Below are positions 1 through 12,740 of a DNA stretch of 64,000 nt, one piece after another. Both the position numbers and the translations under genes were made by a program. The DNA comes from Blastomyces gilchristii SLH14081 (Eukaryota; Ascomycota; Eurotiomycetes; Onygenales; Ajellomycetaceae): the NCBI RefSeq assembly GCF_000003855.2, contig NW_003101678.1, positions 2,359,134-2,423,133 on the forward strand. Reading direction: 5' to 3'. Position 1 is the first letter of the stretch, and each line of letters opens with the position of its first letter. The notes beneath the pieces are model-generated. The model was not told the DNA's origin. It saw only the letters and a list, made by a program, of their open reading frames with translations, and did not search any database.

Positions 1-780
1 TATCTACTCAGATAATTTTTAAGTGAACTTATTCATCTTATTGAAATACTCTTATCACTAAACCTTGAATCAGAGCTTATAATCTTACTTCTCTGAGTTA
101 ATAATTTCTTTGATCTGATATTCTCTTTCACTCTCTAATACTTTATAAACAGAGTGATGAGTCACAGAGTTCTCTTCTGAGAATTTCTTATATTCATGAA
201 GTAAAGAGATATAAAAAATATTATATATCTATAATTCAGATAACAGTTTCAATCTGTAGAACTACAAACTAACTTTCTTTATAATCTTATAAGACTCTGT
301 CTGTAAGAGATTCAGCTTCTTACTAGATCTCTATATAATAATGTTTTCTAGACTCAGTCAGACTCTATCATCTTTCTTAAAACTCTTTATAATATACTTG
401 AAGTTATAGTATCTCTTCTGATACTCTTAAGTCTTTCTCAAGAATTCACAGACTTTCTCTCAGATATTCTGAATTCTCTCAGCTTATTCACAGATATCAT
501 CACACTCTATAGTATACTCTCATGAGTTTATCAATATTATTCATGAATGAGTTTCAGTGAGTATCTTAAAGAGAGTTTTATCTGTGCTGACATACTTTGA
601 GTTGTTATATATAAACTCTGTAAGTGATAATCAATACACTCAGTTATTCAAATTATAATTAACAAAGCACTACAGATACTGTTTTAATATACTTATCAGA
701 TATTCTATCTGATCATCTGTCTATTAATGAAAAGCTATGCTTAGATTTTATAAGATCTTCAGTATAGTTATTAGATCAGA

Positions 781-1011
781 TCAGAACTTCTCTGTGAAGA
801 TTAATTCTCTATCTGAGACAATGTTTATAGATAATTCATGCAACTGAATTATATCACAGACAAAGATATAAGTCAAATTCTTTAACTTTAAGTTCTTGTA
901 AGTGAGTATTAAGTGTGTTATCTTGATGAAGTAATTCACTATCATCAGCACACTATCAAAGCAGGCATTATATATGTTCTTGCTTTCAGAGAGACTTATA
1001 AGAGTATTCAT
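781..1011 (-). pseudogene. Ty3/gypsy integrase core fragment of element B1
   Basis: The minus-strand reading gives a 76-residue open stretch matching the integrase catalytic core of Ty3/gypsy elements: a DSVLMIVNYFIKITHLI segment (intact relatives read DSILVVVDRLTKMAHFI), then a KNLTYIFVCDIIQLHEL helix and an IVSDRELIFTEKF segment that carries the second catalytic Asp. The sequence is interrupted on both sides. The many replacements of Val, Pro and Gly by Ile, Leu and Asp are expected from the local mutation pattern. Confidence 0.8.
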
Positions 1012-2031
1012 TTCTAGCTGTTCTTAAGATTCTTATGAGATGAGTAGAGAAGTAAGTTCTTTATATAATCTGAACTACACTATCTGTAAACTCTGATAAA
1101 TACTACAAGAATTTACTATCTTCTTCATAAGTTCTTGCATCTTTGATCAGAAGTATTTTCTTATAAGTAACTCATAAGTTCTAGTGTCTGTAAAATAATC
1201 TGCTAGAGAAGAGTCATGATGTCTTTTAATGAGTTCTATACATGGAAACTTATTCATAGATACATAGATTCAGTTCTCTCTTTATAAGAGATTATTTAAG
1301 TTTCTTTAATTCTTTATTTCTGCAGAGTTAATCTCTATCATGAGCAGTTTCTGAATATACTGAGTATATTCATTCTTCAGTTGCAGTTCAGACAATCTGA
1401 ATAGAAGATTTTATAAAGACTTATACTCTGTTTCTTCTTATATCAGATCTTCTGCAGTGCTTCTCAAAGTCTACAAACTCTTCAGATTATAGATACTCTC
1501 TTCAAGAATTCTCACAGAGATTCTCAGAGTGTTGACTCTCAGTATTATAGAGAGTAGTTGTATAGACTTCTTCTCTTTCTTCTCTCTCTTCTCTTATGAG
1601 AAATTGAGAGACTCTTCAGTCAATCTCTTCATAACACTTAGTCTGAGTATTCTGTGAAGCTTTTCTGTCTTCTCTAGCTTCTCTATATCTATCACTCTGA
1701 TCTTCTTAACATAGTCTGATCTGTGAGAGAGTCTATTCACTGAGTTCTTAGTTCTCTTGATATATTCTATCTTGAATCAGAACTCACTCAGTCTCTGAGC
1801 TCAGTGAATCTATTACTGTGAGAGTTTCTTAATTGAAGTAAACTGTTATAAGCTATTATAATCAGTTCTAATAGTAATCACTGTTACAAGACTCTCAAAG
1901 TAGTAATCTCAGTGATAAAAGAATTTCACTATTATAAGAAGCTTCTGATCATAAATGTTATAGTTAATCTTCATAAGTTACATCTTCTATGAGAAAAAGA
2001 TCACTGAAACTCAGTTCTCATTTAACTGTAG

Positions 2032-2274
2032 TTATAAGACTATTTCTGAAATTGTAAAGAAGAAGACATCTGTCTTTAATCTGATTGAGAGTAAGAAATC
2101 AAAGTGAAATAGTATCACTGTATCTGTAAATATCTGTTTCAATCTTACAAAGACTCTGTGAGCTTCTAAGATAAGAAAGTTCTTACAGCTCTTTCTTCTT
2201 AACAATCTTTTCATTCTCTGTTTACAGAATGACTTCTTCTTATTTTCACTCTTCAGCATGTTTGTAAGAGTCAA
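2032..2274 (-). pseudogene. RT/RNase H junction fragment of element B1
   Basis: The 80-residue minus-strand open stretch contains NFLILEAHRVFVRLKQIFTD, then TVILFHFDFLLSIRLKTDV. This matches the tether between reverse transcriptase and RNase H in Ty3/gypsy Pol, where relatives read FxxLKxxFTxAPIL.HFDPxxPIxLETDAS. Pro, Glu and Gly residues have been lost. The same segment is seen in the plus-strand copy B2 near 14,440-14,560. Confidence 0.8.
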
Positions 2275-4734
2275 GAAGATTCTTACAAATACAAAGATAA
2301 ATCATCTATAGAAATTCACAAAGCTCAGAAAGATCTGAATCTCATAAATACTAGTTAACTTCAGTCATAATAGAATAGTCTTAATCTGTGAAGATTTCAT
2401 CTGAATATCATCTGCAGTGATTACATATTCTAGAAAATTAATTTAATAGACACTGAAGTTGCACTTTGTAAGCTTAATATACAGTTCTGTCTTATCTAAA
2501 ATCTTCAGCACACTTCATATATACTCAGTGTATTCTTTCTTCTTCACAGAGTACATTATTATATCATTCAGATATATTATCATGAAAACATTCAGATATG
2601 CATGAAGTGTTTTATTAATAAAAGACTGAAATACTACAGAAGTATTAGTCAAATCAAAAGACATCACTAGATATTTAAACAATCTCAGTGCAGTTCTGAA
2701 AACAGTTTTTCATTCATTCTCAGACTGTATTCACAGCTGTGTATATACATTAATTACATTCAGTTATGTGAATATGACAGCTTCTGTAAGACAGTTAATC
2801 ACATTCTCAATCAGAGATAGAGAGTAGTAACTCTTTATTATCTTGAAGTTCAGATTATAATAGTCTATACATAATCTGAGATCTTCATTCTTCTTCTTCA
2901 TGAATATCACAGAGGCTTCTGCAGAGGCTGGTGAAGATCAGATAAAGTCATTCTTTAGATTCTTCTTCACATAGGCCTGTAAGACCTCTGTCTTATAATG
3001 AGAGAGTTTATAGATTGATCTTCAGAAGGGTTTCTACTCTTCTATTAAATCTATTATTAGATTCTTTAATCAACTCTACAGCATTAACTGATTCTATCTC
3101 TGTGAGTGAGTCTGTCAACACTGATTGAAAGTATAAACCTGACTTATGAACAGCTATGTGCAGATTGTGTCTTTAAAGTCATGTAAGTCTTAAGTACATG
3201 TCATCTATAATGTCTGTAATAATCACAGTTTCTGCAAATCTTCTCCAGATTCTGAAGAGATCTTGTAATTCAAAGATAACTCTTACAAGTCTCTCAGCTC
3301 TTAGGTCTGAGTTCTCACACTCTGCTTATTATAAGAGCAGGTTCTCAGTTTTCATCACTCAGCTCATTCACTCTGTGAGCTTTAGAGACACTACAGTGAC
3401 CTGAGATTCTGAGTTTATCAATACTTTTCATACTTACAGAGCAGCAGTACTGCAGTGCAGTCTCTTCTTCTTCTCATAAGCAAGCATTTTCATCAGAGAA
3501 GCAACAGATTCAGATATCAGCTTCAAGATTCTTAAGAAGGCTGTTGCTGACTCTGTCTGTGACTTCTCAAATTTCTATTTTAATTTATTCAGACAGTTTG
3601 CACAGAGATATTCTAATTTAGAACAGATAAAGCAGAGACTCTTTTTCTTAATCTCTCTATTATATACTCTGTTCACAGAAGCTTGTGAAGCTCTTTCTCT
3701 CTGCTCAGCAGTCAGATATGATTCTCTCTGTATCTTATCATCTTTCTCTGATAAACCTGTTCTCTATTGTTCTGACTCTCACAGAACTAATCAATGATTC
3801 ACTCTCTACAGATCTATGACTCTCACAGTAATCTGTAAGCAGTGAATAAGAGTTATCAGTTTCTTCAGAGTCAAGAACCTAGTGTCTTACTCAATAAGCT
3901 TATTCTGCATATCTTTATTCAGCTTCTTCATGAATATTATTATTCAGATCTTGTTTCAGAACTCTGTTTTCACAGATCTCAATTCACATCATAATTTTAT
4001 AAAGCACTGTGAGTAGTTTTTATCAGATTTCTTACCTCTTTTTCTAATATTGATAATCACAGTTCAGATATTCTCTGTTCAGCTTACAGAGTTCTCTAAC
4101 TTATTCTCTAAATAGGTCTTGAGAACAGATCAGCAGAATCTCTTGTAATCATTCTTTAGATAATTCAGTCAGTTCTTAGCTTCAGTGTAGTAGAGATCTG
4201 TTATTATATAGATAACAGCTTCTTCATCTTTTATATTATACAGCTGAGCTTGTAAGTTAATTTCAAATACAAACTTGTAAAAGCTTTTATAGATTGTGAT
4301 TCAGTAAGTAATTTTAAGTAGTCATAACTTAAGAAAGTTTCTTTTCAGTTCATGAGTGTCTCTGAAGATCATGTCTAGAGACTCAGTTTAAGAGTGTTTA
4401 CAGACAGTAAGCATTTCTTGTAGAAAAATAGCTTAATTCTGTGAGAGATGCTCAAGAATGTTTTTCACTGAGATTGATTCATTTATAAGTTCAGAGAGTT
4501 TCTCTGTTACAGATGCAGAGAATAATCTTCTATGAGTGATTAATAAGTTCTCTAGAACTTCTTTCATAGAGATTATTCATAATTCAGATAACTACTTCTA
4601 GATGTCTGCAGTAGAGTTCACAGAGATTGAAGTATATAAGTTTCTAATTCTTTCAGTTATAACAGACAGTTACTGACTGACTGAGCTTGAAATATAAGAA
4701 TAAGTGCTCACAGACAATTATTCAGGTGTTTGCA

Positions 4735-4950
4735 GCTTGGCATGATATATACTGTTAACTACTAGAAGTATTCACAGTAGAAAGATAAAATGTAAAGATT
4801 AAATATATATTAGCATTTAAGCTGAGTTATGAATAGTATTCATGAACTCCAGTCTATATAGTTGTGTGTAGTCAAGGGCCGCTAACCCTATTGATTACGC
4901 GAGAGATAGGAATAGAGGTAAAGAATCCGTGAGAAGCGGGATTTCTTACA
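4735..4950 (-). repeat. Probable 5' LTR of element B1 (minus strand), partly unmutated
   Basis: On the minus strand this begins TGTAAGAAATCCCGCTTCTC and contains an unmutated patch (4,863-4,945) with several CpG and GGG/CCC motifs, unlike the rest of the block. It lies just upstream of the gag-like reading of B1, as a 5' LTR should. The inner boundary is not certain because the partner LTR is outside the window. Confidence 0.4.
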
Positions 4951-5121
4951 TATAATCTTCTTAGTATACTAAGTATTATATCTGTGTATTCCTGCAATAA
5001 CTCTGTAGTCTATGAGCTTGCTACTCAAGTAAGATAGTCAAGCTCACTTATACAGCTTTTTAAACAAATATCTCTATATAATGTCACTGACTAGTCACTG
5101 CTTCAGTTCTGTTATGTTACA
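4941..5121 (+). repeat. 5' LTR of element A
   Basis: This aligns over its full length with 12,741-12,921. Both share TATAATCTTCTTAGTATACT near the start, CCTGTAGTCTATGAGC-type sequence in the middle, and a GTTACA end. The left copy is more AT-rich, for example CTTCAGTTCTGTTATGTTACA where the right copy has CpG. The exact outer end is uncertain because it overlaps the B1 LTR start. Confidence 0.8.
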
Positions 5122-6060
5122 ATTCAAATTACTTAACCTGATTATAAGTTTGAATCAGTCAAGTTCTATTAATAAACTGATATAATCTTATACATCTGTA
5201 CTGAGACTGATCTGATCTCACTCTCTGAGAAAAACTTCATATCATTCTCTAGAGTGTGTACATCTCTACTTTAGCAGAAATCTGAGATTTCAGAACTCAC
5301 TGTATATTTTAGCATAAGCTCTTCAACTACTCTACTACTATCACAGCCTCTACACACCTACATCTATCATGAAGATAGAGAGATTAAGATCAGAGATTCT
5401 TTAAATTATAAGAGAAATATATTGTCTGAATTTCACAGCTTTATCTGTACTCTTGAACAGAAATTCTATCTTAATCTGAGTCAGTTTAATACTTATAAGA
5501 TATGAGTAATATACACTGTCAATCTTCTTAAAGACATCTCTGCAACTACTTAAGTTATTCAGAAGAGAGAGCTTGAGTATATTAATGCTGTTATAACTTG
5601 AGAAGAATTCAAAGACTTTCTACTGAATTAAATTAAAGATTATCACAACTGTGACTTTACAGCAGTAGAGTGATTCAACTTATTATATTAATAAGATGAT
5701 AAGAATTCTTTCAATTTCAATGCAAGATTTGAAGAGTATTGAGAGGAATTAACTAATGATTTGAATCAATTAAAAATACAGCTTTATCTCACAAAGCTAA
5801 CTCACAAGGTGCAGATAATAATATTATAGTATCAGAGTTCATTAATCAATTATACTGAGCTTGTCAACTTAGCTTTTCAGATCTATTTAAATAATCAAAA
5901 CTCTGAGAAAAAGGTAAATAAGATCTCTTCTAAGTAATTAATAACAGAATCTAAGTGACACTGTGACAGCTTCAGTGTAAAGAAAGTAAAGAAGAATTCT
6001 AAGTATTTTAATTCTTCACTCACTCTGAAGAAATATTAAAAAAGATTTGAGAAAGATCTC

Positions 6061-6102
6061 TGTTTTAACTGCAGAGCTGATAATCACTATACTAGTGATT
6101 GT
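6061..6102 (+). pseudogene. Gag CCHC zinc knuckle of element A
   Basis: The translation reads CFNCRADNHYTSDC, a full C-x2-C-x4-H-x4-C retroviral zinc knuckle, which binds nucleic acid at the end of Gag. It survives although the gag frame around it (about 5,390-6,210) has many stops. Confidence 0.85.
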
Positions 6103-6975
6103 AAGAAGCTGAAGAAGAGAAGAAACTGAGAAGATATCTTCTTAAAGTTAACTTCTCTTTTGACAAATATGTCTGCAGAAGATAAAGATGAGAAAGAAAT
6201 AAAGAATTAATAATTCTCATATCTTCAAGTTCATGTTATAATCACAATAAATATCTCAAATAAGAAGATATCAGTGAGATGTCTACTTGACTTCAGAACA
6301 GATGTTAACTTCATATTTTATTTCTTTTCTTTGATGAAGAATTGAAAGAAGATAGACCTGTCAGATCATGTGAAATTTACTAATAAAATGAAATATCACT
6401 GTTTTGACATAATTCAAGCAAAGTGTTTGATCACAGATTCAGAAGAAATCTTTAAGAAGAGCAGTCTACTTCTTCACACTGTTAACATTATAGATGAAAA
6501 CATCATTTGAGATCTCTCATAATTGAGAGAAAACAATTCTCTTATTGACTGAGTCACTCAGATGTGATGATATCATCTCACTAATGAAGAGACAGTGATA
6601 GAGAAATCTGAATTGTTTCATTGAAAGAATCTTGAGAAAAAGATAGAGTTAATATACTGTGTAGCAGATGACTGAGACTTAAGAACAGATGATGAAGAAG
6701 TCATCACTCTCACTGCAAGATTAGCAGCAGTATCTGTCATTGAAGACAGATGTACACAACATCTCTTTACAGATTATAAGAATATCTTTTCAGAAAAAGA
6801 AGCAGTGAAGTTTCCTGATATCAAGATATGATATAAGATTCATCTTGAAGATGATATAACAGCACTGTACAGATCTTTTTACAACTTATCTGTAAAGAAA
6901 TTGAATATTCTGCACAAATATCTTGAGAAAGTGTAATCAAAGAACTGAATATACTTATCAAGAAGTTCAGCAAAG

Positions 6976-7260
6976 ATGCTCATACTCTTTATACTTAAGA
7001 AGAACACTAGACTATGTCTATGCATAGACTACAGAGATCTCAATAAAATAACAGTTAAGAATTGCTATTCATTACTGTTAATTAACAAGATAATTGATCA
7101 ATTATCTGAAGCAAAGATGTTCTCAAAGATTGATATACAGAATGTCTATTATAGAATCAGAGTTAATGAAGATGATATTTGAAAAATGACTTTTCATATT
7201 AAGTATGACAATTTTAAATATCTTGTTTTATCTTTTGATCTTTATAATGCTTCAGTCATC
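6976..7260 (+). pseudogene. Reverse transcriptase 5' part of element A
   Basis: The translation includes RLCLCIDYRDLNKITVKN, then CYSLLLINKIIDQLSEAKMF and SKIDIQNVYYRIRV. These match the Ty3/gypsy RT palm and fingers (LCVDYRxLNxxTxxNRYPLPLI, then FxKxDLxxAYHQIRI). Arg-to-Cys and Pro-to-Ser or Leu changes are visible. The frame reads through a Trp-to-TGA stop near 7,180, continues to NASVI at 7,260, and is then cut by the MITE. Coding resumes at 7,767 with the duplicated codons and FQICINETL. Confidence 0.9.
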
Positions 7261-7766
7261 TAGACTGACCGTGTGACCGTGTCTGAGACCAGAACCAGAT
7301 TTTTTGATAGTCTCATTATCAATTCGACTGATCTCATTACACGGTTTTAACATTAGATAGTAGTTTCATACTGTTTCAGTGAGACTTACTGTCTACTCTT
7401 ATCACATTTTTCAAATGAGACCATGATTTTCACTTCTCAATTTAAATTATTTTTATTGCTTTAAATGACTTTAAAGCTCATTTGAGCATTATCAAAAAGC
7501 ATTACTTTTTAAAAAATTAAAAATAGTCTAAAAAAAACCTTAAAATGTCTAAAAATAGTAACTTTATGCTAAGAATAGAACTAAATGGGATCAAATAGAA
7601 CCACTTTCTCATTTTTTTCAAGTCATGGTTTCATTTTAAGATCTGATATATAGTCACTTTGCATGTTTTTTTAATGACTAGTCTCAGCGGGATTCACGCC
7701 AAGAAATGTATGAGATCAGACTAAATGAGACTAAATATGAAATTCATGATTTCAGCGGCCAGTCTA
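7261..7766 (+). mobile_element. hAT-type MITE no. 1 inserted in the RT of element A
   Basis: A 506-bp non-coding element begins TAGACTGACCGTGTGACCG and ends CGGCCAGTCTA. The outer TAGACTG is inverted at the two ends. It is flanked by a perfect 8-bp direct repeat, CAGTCATC, at 7,253-7,260 and 7,767-7,774, which duplicates RT codons. Eight-base target duplications are typical of hAT transposons. The ends match those of the 5.85-kb element at 17,904-23,749, so it is probably a non-autonomous derivative. It keeps more CpG than its host and is the least mutated copy here. Confidence 0.93.
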
Positions 7767-8199
7767 CAGTCATCTTTCAGATCTGTATAAATGAGACACT
7801 GTGAGGTCTTGTCAATGTCTCCTGCATAGTATACTTGAATGACATTCTAATCTTCTTAAAATCAGAGAAAGAACATGATACTTATGTTTGAGAAGTATTA
7901 AGTTACTTGAGACAGCATTAACTCTATACAAACACTGAAAAATGCTCATTCTATATACAGAAGATTGATTTCTTAGATTATATTATTAAGATTAATGACA
8001 TTTCAATGAACAGAAGCTGAGTCTCTGTCATTAAAAACTGATCAGTGCTTTGAACATACTGCAAGATGCAGATATTTGTAGAATTTGTGAATTTCTATAG
8101 ATGATTCATCTATATATATTCACAGATTACTGCTCTTCTTACAGATCTGTTAAAAAGAAGTATGAAAGACAGAAAAATAGAACTGTTTATTCTCACTTA

Positions 8200-8720
8200 A
8201 GATATTATACAGGCATTTGCAGAATTAAAACAAGCTTTTACAGATATTATAATACTGAATCACTTTAACTCTGACTTATTCAGTCAGTGTGAGACTGATG
8301 TATTCAGAAATGAAGTCTATGAAATCTTTTCACAGTTAACACTGAAGATCTTTCAATATTGAAAGAATCAGAGAATAATAATCTCTGAGAATACAGATAA
8401 TGAAATGTCTGTAAGAGAAGGCTTTTTCACAGAGTCTATAAGATACTGTGAATAAAGATCAGTGATCTTCTTCTTCAAGAAGTTATCACTCATGAAGAGA
8501 AGATATAATATTCATAATCAAGAGATGTTAGTAATTATTGAATTCTTTAAGATCTGACAACATTATCTTCAGAATAATAAGTACTCAGTATAAGTTCTCA
8601 CTGATTATACAAATCTGTGTTACTTCTTAATAACAAAGAGCTTGACAGAATGTCAAGTCAGGTGAGTGAAGCTGTTTTGAAAGTATGATTTCTATATCTG
8701 ATACTGTTCAGATCAGCTTA
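8200..8720 (+). pseudogene. RNase H region of element A Pol
   Basis: Broken plus-strand reading includes AFAELKQAFTDIIILNHFNSD followed by a QCETD segment, as in the Ty3/gypsy RNase H start (Fx.LKxxFTxAPIL.HFDP.xPxxxETD). Further on, a piece resembling the histidine-containing NYEIHDKELLAII motif can be made out around 8,510-8,550 (YNIHNQEMLVIIEFF). Stops interrupt it. It lies between RT and integrase as expected. Confidence 0.7.
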
Positions 8721-9454
8721 ACTCTGCTGATACACTGTCTAGACAGCCTGATTATAATATTGTTAATGAAGAGAAGAATTCTATAAAAGAATCTTTATTA
8801 TCACTGTAGAAGAAGCTGACTGTAGAGAGTTGAAATTCTCTAAAGCTTAAGAACAGCACTGATAAGACAGCTGCACAATTCAGTATAGAAGATGAAAGAA
8901 AACTCAGATCTCTGCAGAGAACTGACACTGAAGATTGTAAGCTTCTGATATTATATCTTACTATTATTGAATTAATAAACAATGAATCAGTTTACAATCT
9001 TTCAACTTAACTACTTTTGAAATTCATTAATAAGTTATAGAAGAGAGATGTCTCTACTACAGCTTAAATTCAGAAGTTGAAGAAGAAAGAATTCAGTTTA
9101 AACTTGAAAGAGACAGACTCTGAGTGAGACAGTGCTGCTAAGAAACTAAGTCACTGATAACTAGAAGAATGTGAACTTCTACTGCTGAATGATTCAGTCT
9201 TCATCTCTCATAGCAGAGCAGTGCATCAGAAGTTATTAAGAATTTATTATAATAATTCTCATACAGAGCACTTCAGATTAGAGAAGACTAAGAAGCTTCT
9301 AAAATATAAATATATTTAAGACAAGCTCTGAGCAGATGTTAAAGAGTATATTAAAACTTACAATATCTGTTAAAGAATAAAGATCTCACAGTATAAGTAA
9401 TACAGTGAGTTGATATCACTGTCTGTTTCAAAGAGCTTATAATAGAATCTATTA

Positions 9455-9679
9455 ATGAATTTCATAGTTAATCTGCTGAAGTTGATAAGAGTTAAAGAAT
9501 ATGACTCAATTTTGATCATTATTAATCATTTTACAAAGATGATAAAATATATCTCTACTTATAAAAAGATTAAAGCCTCTGAATTAACTGACCTGTTTTT
9601 AAATATTATTATTTGTGATCACAGTACTCTGAAATTATTGATAATAGATCAAGAATCTCTCTTTATCAGCAAATACTGA
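9455..9679 (+). pseudogene. Integrase core fragment of element A
   Basis: The 74-residue open stretch reads MNFIVNLLKLIRVKEYDSIL, then IIINHFTKMIKYISTYKKI, LTDLFLNIIICDHSTLKLLI and IDQESLFISKY. This is the integrase catalytic core (relatives: MDFIxxLPxSxGYDSILVIVDRFTKMAHFIP, then LxxLFxxxIxRxHGLPxxIVSDRGSxFxSxFW). The catalytic Asp residues seem retained in part; the conserved Asp-Arg-Gly became Asp-Gln-Glu. Neighbouring frames are broken. Confidence 0.85.
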
Positions 9680-10371
9680 TCAGCTTTTTATTATTATCTT
9701 ATAATAAGATATCTTCTCAGTACTGCATTTCATCTGCAGACAGATAATCAGACTGAGTATTAAAATCAGAGATTAGAACAGCATCTTTAAGCATTCTATT
9801 CATATTATTAGAATAATTGACTTAAACACCTTCTGATCACTGAATTTATATATAACAATGTAAAGAGTATATTCTTAAAAGTATCTTCTTTCTATACTTA
9901 TTATAAATATAATTCTTCATTACTCAGTGACATCACAGACAACATTTCAAAGAAGAGAATAGATAGTCAGAATGTTAAACAGATATAGAGAACAGAGTCT
10001 CTCTCAGTACTAGAAGTAAAAGTGAGATTGAAACTTTTGAATAAAATTCATAAGAAGATGATGAAAAGCATCTACTGTGCTCAGAAGCAGTAGATAGAAT
10101 ACTATAATTGAAAACATCTTTGAATGAAGTTCTTGATAGAGAATTAAGTACTACTTTCAGCAAAGAATATCAAGATAATAGAACTGTGTAAGAAGCTCAG
10201 TAAGTGATGACTAGAATCTTTCTTAGTAATAAAAGTAATGAATAAGCAGATATATAAGTTGAAATTACTCTCAGAATTAAAATCAATTCATTCTGTTTTT
10301 CACATTTTCTATTTAAAGCTCTATAAGTAACATCTCAGAGCAGAGTCATCTCAGCTGAATAGTATTAAGAT

Positions 10372-10536
10372 TAAGAGTGATATCAAATATCTTGTGAAGA
10401 AAATATTGACTAAGTGAATATATTATGATAAGCTTCAATACCTTGTTAAATGAGAAGATTATTCATTATTAGAGAATTCATGAGAATCACTTGAGCATTT
10501 GAAAAATGCTGAGAAAGAGATTGCAAGCTATGAGAT
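10372..10536 (+). pseudogene. Chromodomain at the end of element A Pol
   Basis: The translation reads KSDIKYLVKKILTK, stop, IYYDKLQYLVK, stop, EDYSLLENS, stop, ESLEHLKNAEKEIASYE. With the stops as lost Trp or Arg codons this fits the chromodomain pattern EVExIL..R.R....QYLVKWxGYxxEExTWEPxEHLxNAxE. Chromodomains target chromovirus integration to heterochromatin. The three stops sit where aromatic-cage and nearby conserved Trp residues are expected. Confidence 0.75.
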
Positions 10537-10556
10537 GACTAGTAGAGACTGTCTCA

Positions 10557-12740
10557 TTACATATCAGAGATATTAAGTAAGAAATGCTGCTTAAGACTTC
10601 TTACTTTTTTTCAAAGAGCTTTTTAAAGATAATCTTGCAGTGATGAGCTGATATCTTGTAAACTCTGTAGCACTCTTCTTTTATTTTCTCTCAAAGAATA
10701 TTTAGAAGTTTAATGAGACTATACAAGTGTAAAATTCCTGAAGTAGTTAAAGAAAAGAGATATTTGAAATCAATAAAAGATTAATATTATTAACTCACAG
10801 ACTACTGCTATTCTAATAGAGTCACAGCCTGCAGAAAAAGTAAAAAGAGAGAATCTCAGAGTCTACTCATTAATAATCACACTCTTATTAAACTCATTCT
10901 TTACTGTTAAAGTCTTCAGTATTAGCATCTTTGTCTGCTGAGAAGTTAGCACTGCAGCATCACAGAGAAGCATGCTGCAGAAGAGTATAAGAGATGCTTA
11001 AAGTATTAACTTATTAATTTACAAAGTATCTCAGTTATCTGCTTCAATTGAAGTAAGATTCTCTTCAATCAGTGATTAGTCTCTGTAACACTTTCAATAG
11101 TAACATCAGCTGATTTCTTCTTGAGATCAGTTATTTTGAGATATTTTTTTATCTTGAAGACTCACATCTTCACCTTCTTTTACATATAAGTAAGAGAGAC
11201 CTTCTCAGTCTTGACAGAATCTGTTAATACTTGAAGTTCTGAGATTCTCACTCTGTACTGCTTAAGTATCTGAGCTTCTTATCAGAGCTGATACAATGTC
11301 TTTCTGTGAAGTAATACTTACAGAGAGATAGAAGTTATTGTTATAAGCACAGTAGAAACAACAGAAGTGAAAGAAGAAGCAGATGTATAAGATTTCTTCT
11401 TTCTTCAGCTGCTTAGCACAGTATAAACATATGACAGTATCAGTCAGAGACTGTACTAAAGTCTTCTCACAGAGAGAAGATAAAGAAACTGCAGGTCTCT
11501 GCAGACTCAACTTAGTAGTATTTCAAGCAGAGCTCAGATATGTCATAAAAGAGAAACTATAGATTGAGCTTCTCAGAGTCACTATTCTCAGAATCAAGCT
11601 CTCTCTGAAATTCTCTTCAAATGATCACACAGGGTCATATACTATTATATTGACTGAGAGAAGAGGCAGTATTGCAACAGTGATAAGAGAGGTAGAGAAT
11701 TAACTGAATGCAGATGAGCTGATCAGTAGAAGAAATAACATCTTACTGCAAGACACAGTGACTACTGTCACAGTTACAAGAGAAGTAGAAGAAGAAGAAG
11801 AAGATATGATTATAAGAGCAGTACTTCTGCAGTCTGTTAACATCACTATCTCTGTCTTTAACTGAGCTTTCTTAGCAGTCACAGAGGCTGCAGCCGCACT
11901 ATGAAGATGTTTAATTACTAGAAAGTGTCAGAATAAGCCTCTTATTATCTTTCAAGAATAATACTCTTATATACTCACTATTGTAAATTGAGAGAGGAGG
12001 AAAAATTATGTCACAGAGAGAGAAAGATCTTTTCAAAAAATTCTATCACTACTGTTAGCTTTGTCTCTAAAATACATTACTTTTGCAGAGAATTTTATAC
12101 ATAGAATGAAATATGATAGAAGATCTGCAAGTCACTTATTAATTACATTTTCCACATTTCAAATTGATATATAAGAAACTTACTTATTACATAGTTGATT
12201 TGAACAGAGATGAGAAAAGAAGATCTACACAGTCAGCAGAAAAACTCATCTATTTCTTTATATTATACACAGCATATGTACTGTCAATCAGTTGACAATT
12301 ATTGATATACAATAAAGATAACTTCTAATCTGATAATCTTGAGAGTATCAGAACTATACTCTTAAAGAGAAGAGTATTATTACACTTTCAGTTATATCAA
12401 GACTCTGTTGCAGTTTCACACAGATTATCACTTTCATACAGATGATTTCATTCATCTCACAAACTGTTCAAATCAGTTTTCAATCACTCTATAACATTAT
12501 TCAGATATATTATAGAAAGATTCAATTGATAAATATAAGAATCTCACTTCTGTATAAGATCAGCAGATTACTCTTTCATAATAGTGAGACATCACTGAGA
12601 TATTACTTCAGCTATTCTCACTCATGAAATGAGAGAAGAGTATTCACTTATTATCTATATAGAATAGCTAGATACTGACTTCTCATCAAAGAAGTCAGTG
12701 ATTCATTTTTCTTCTACTGAAATATATATAAGAGTTACTG
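10557..12740. other. 3' non-coding part of element A, content unresolved
   Basis: Between the chromodomain and the right LTR lie about 2.2 kb of hypermutated sequence. Minus-strand open stretches at 11,262-11,510 and 11,700-11,882 are short and carry no family signature I recognise. The stretch is long for a gypsy 3' tail, so another element may be nested here, but I see no TIR or LTR pair. Confidence 0.5.

Larger units (their letters stand above)
1..4950 (-). mobile_element. Ty3/gypsy retrotransposon relic (copy B1), minus strand, left end outside window
   Basis: Read on the minus strand from about 4,950 leftwards, this holds gag-like sequence (about 4,700-3,600), then reverse transcriptase, RNase H and integrase. 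All are riddled with stops, mostly TGA at Trp positions. The integrase core and the RT-to-RNase H junction are listed separately. The region 1,900-3,570 aligns closely with the plus-strand copy at 12,922-14,564, so the two are the same family in opposite orientation. The 5' LTR seems to begin on the minus strand at 4,950 with TGTAAGAAATCCCGC; the 3' LTR would lie left of position 1. It is a dead element. Confidence 0.85.
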
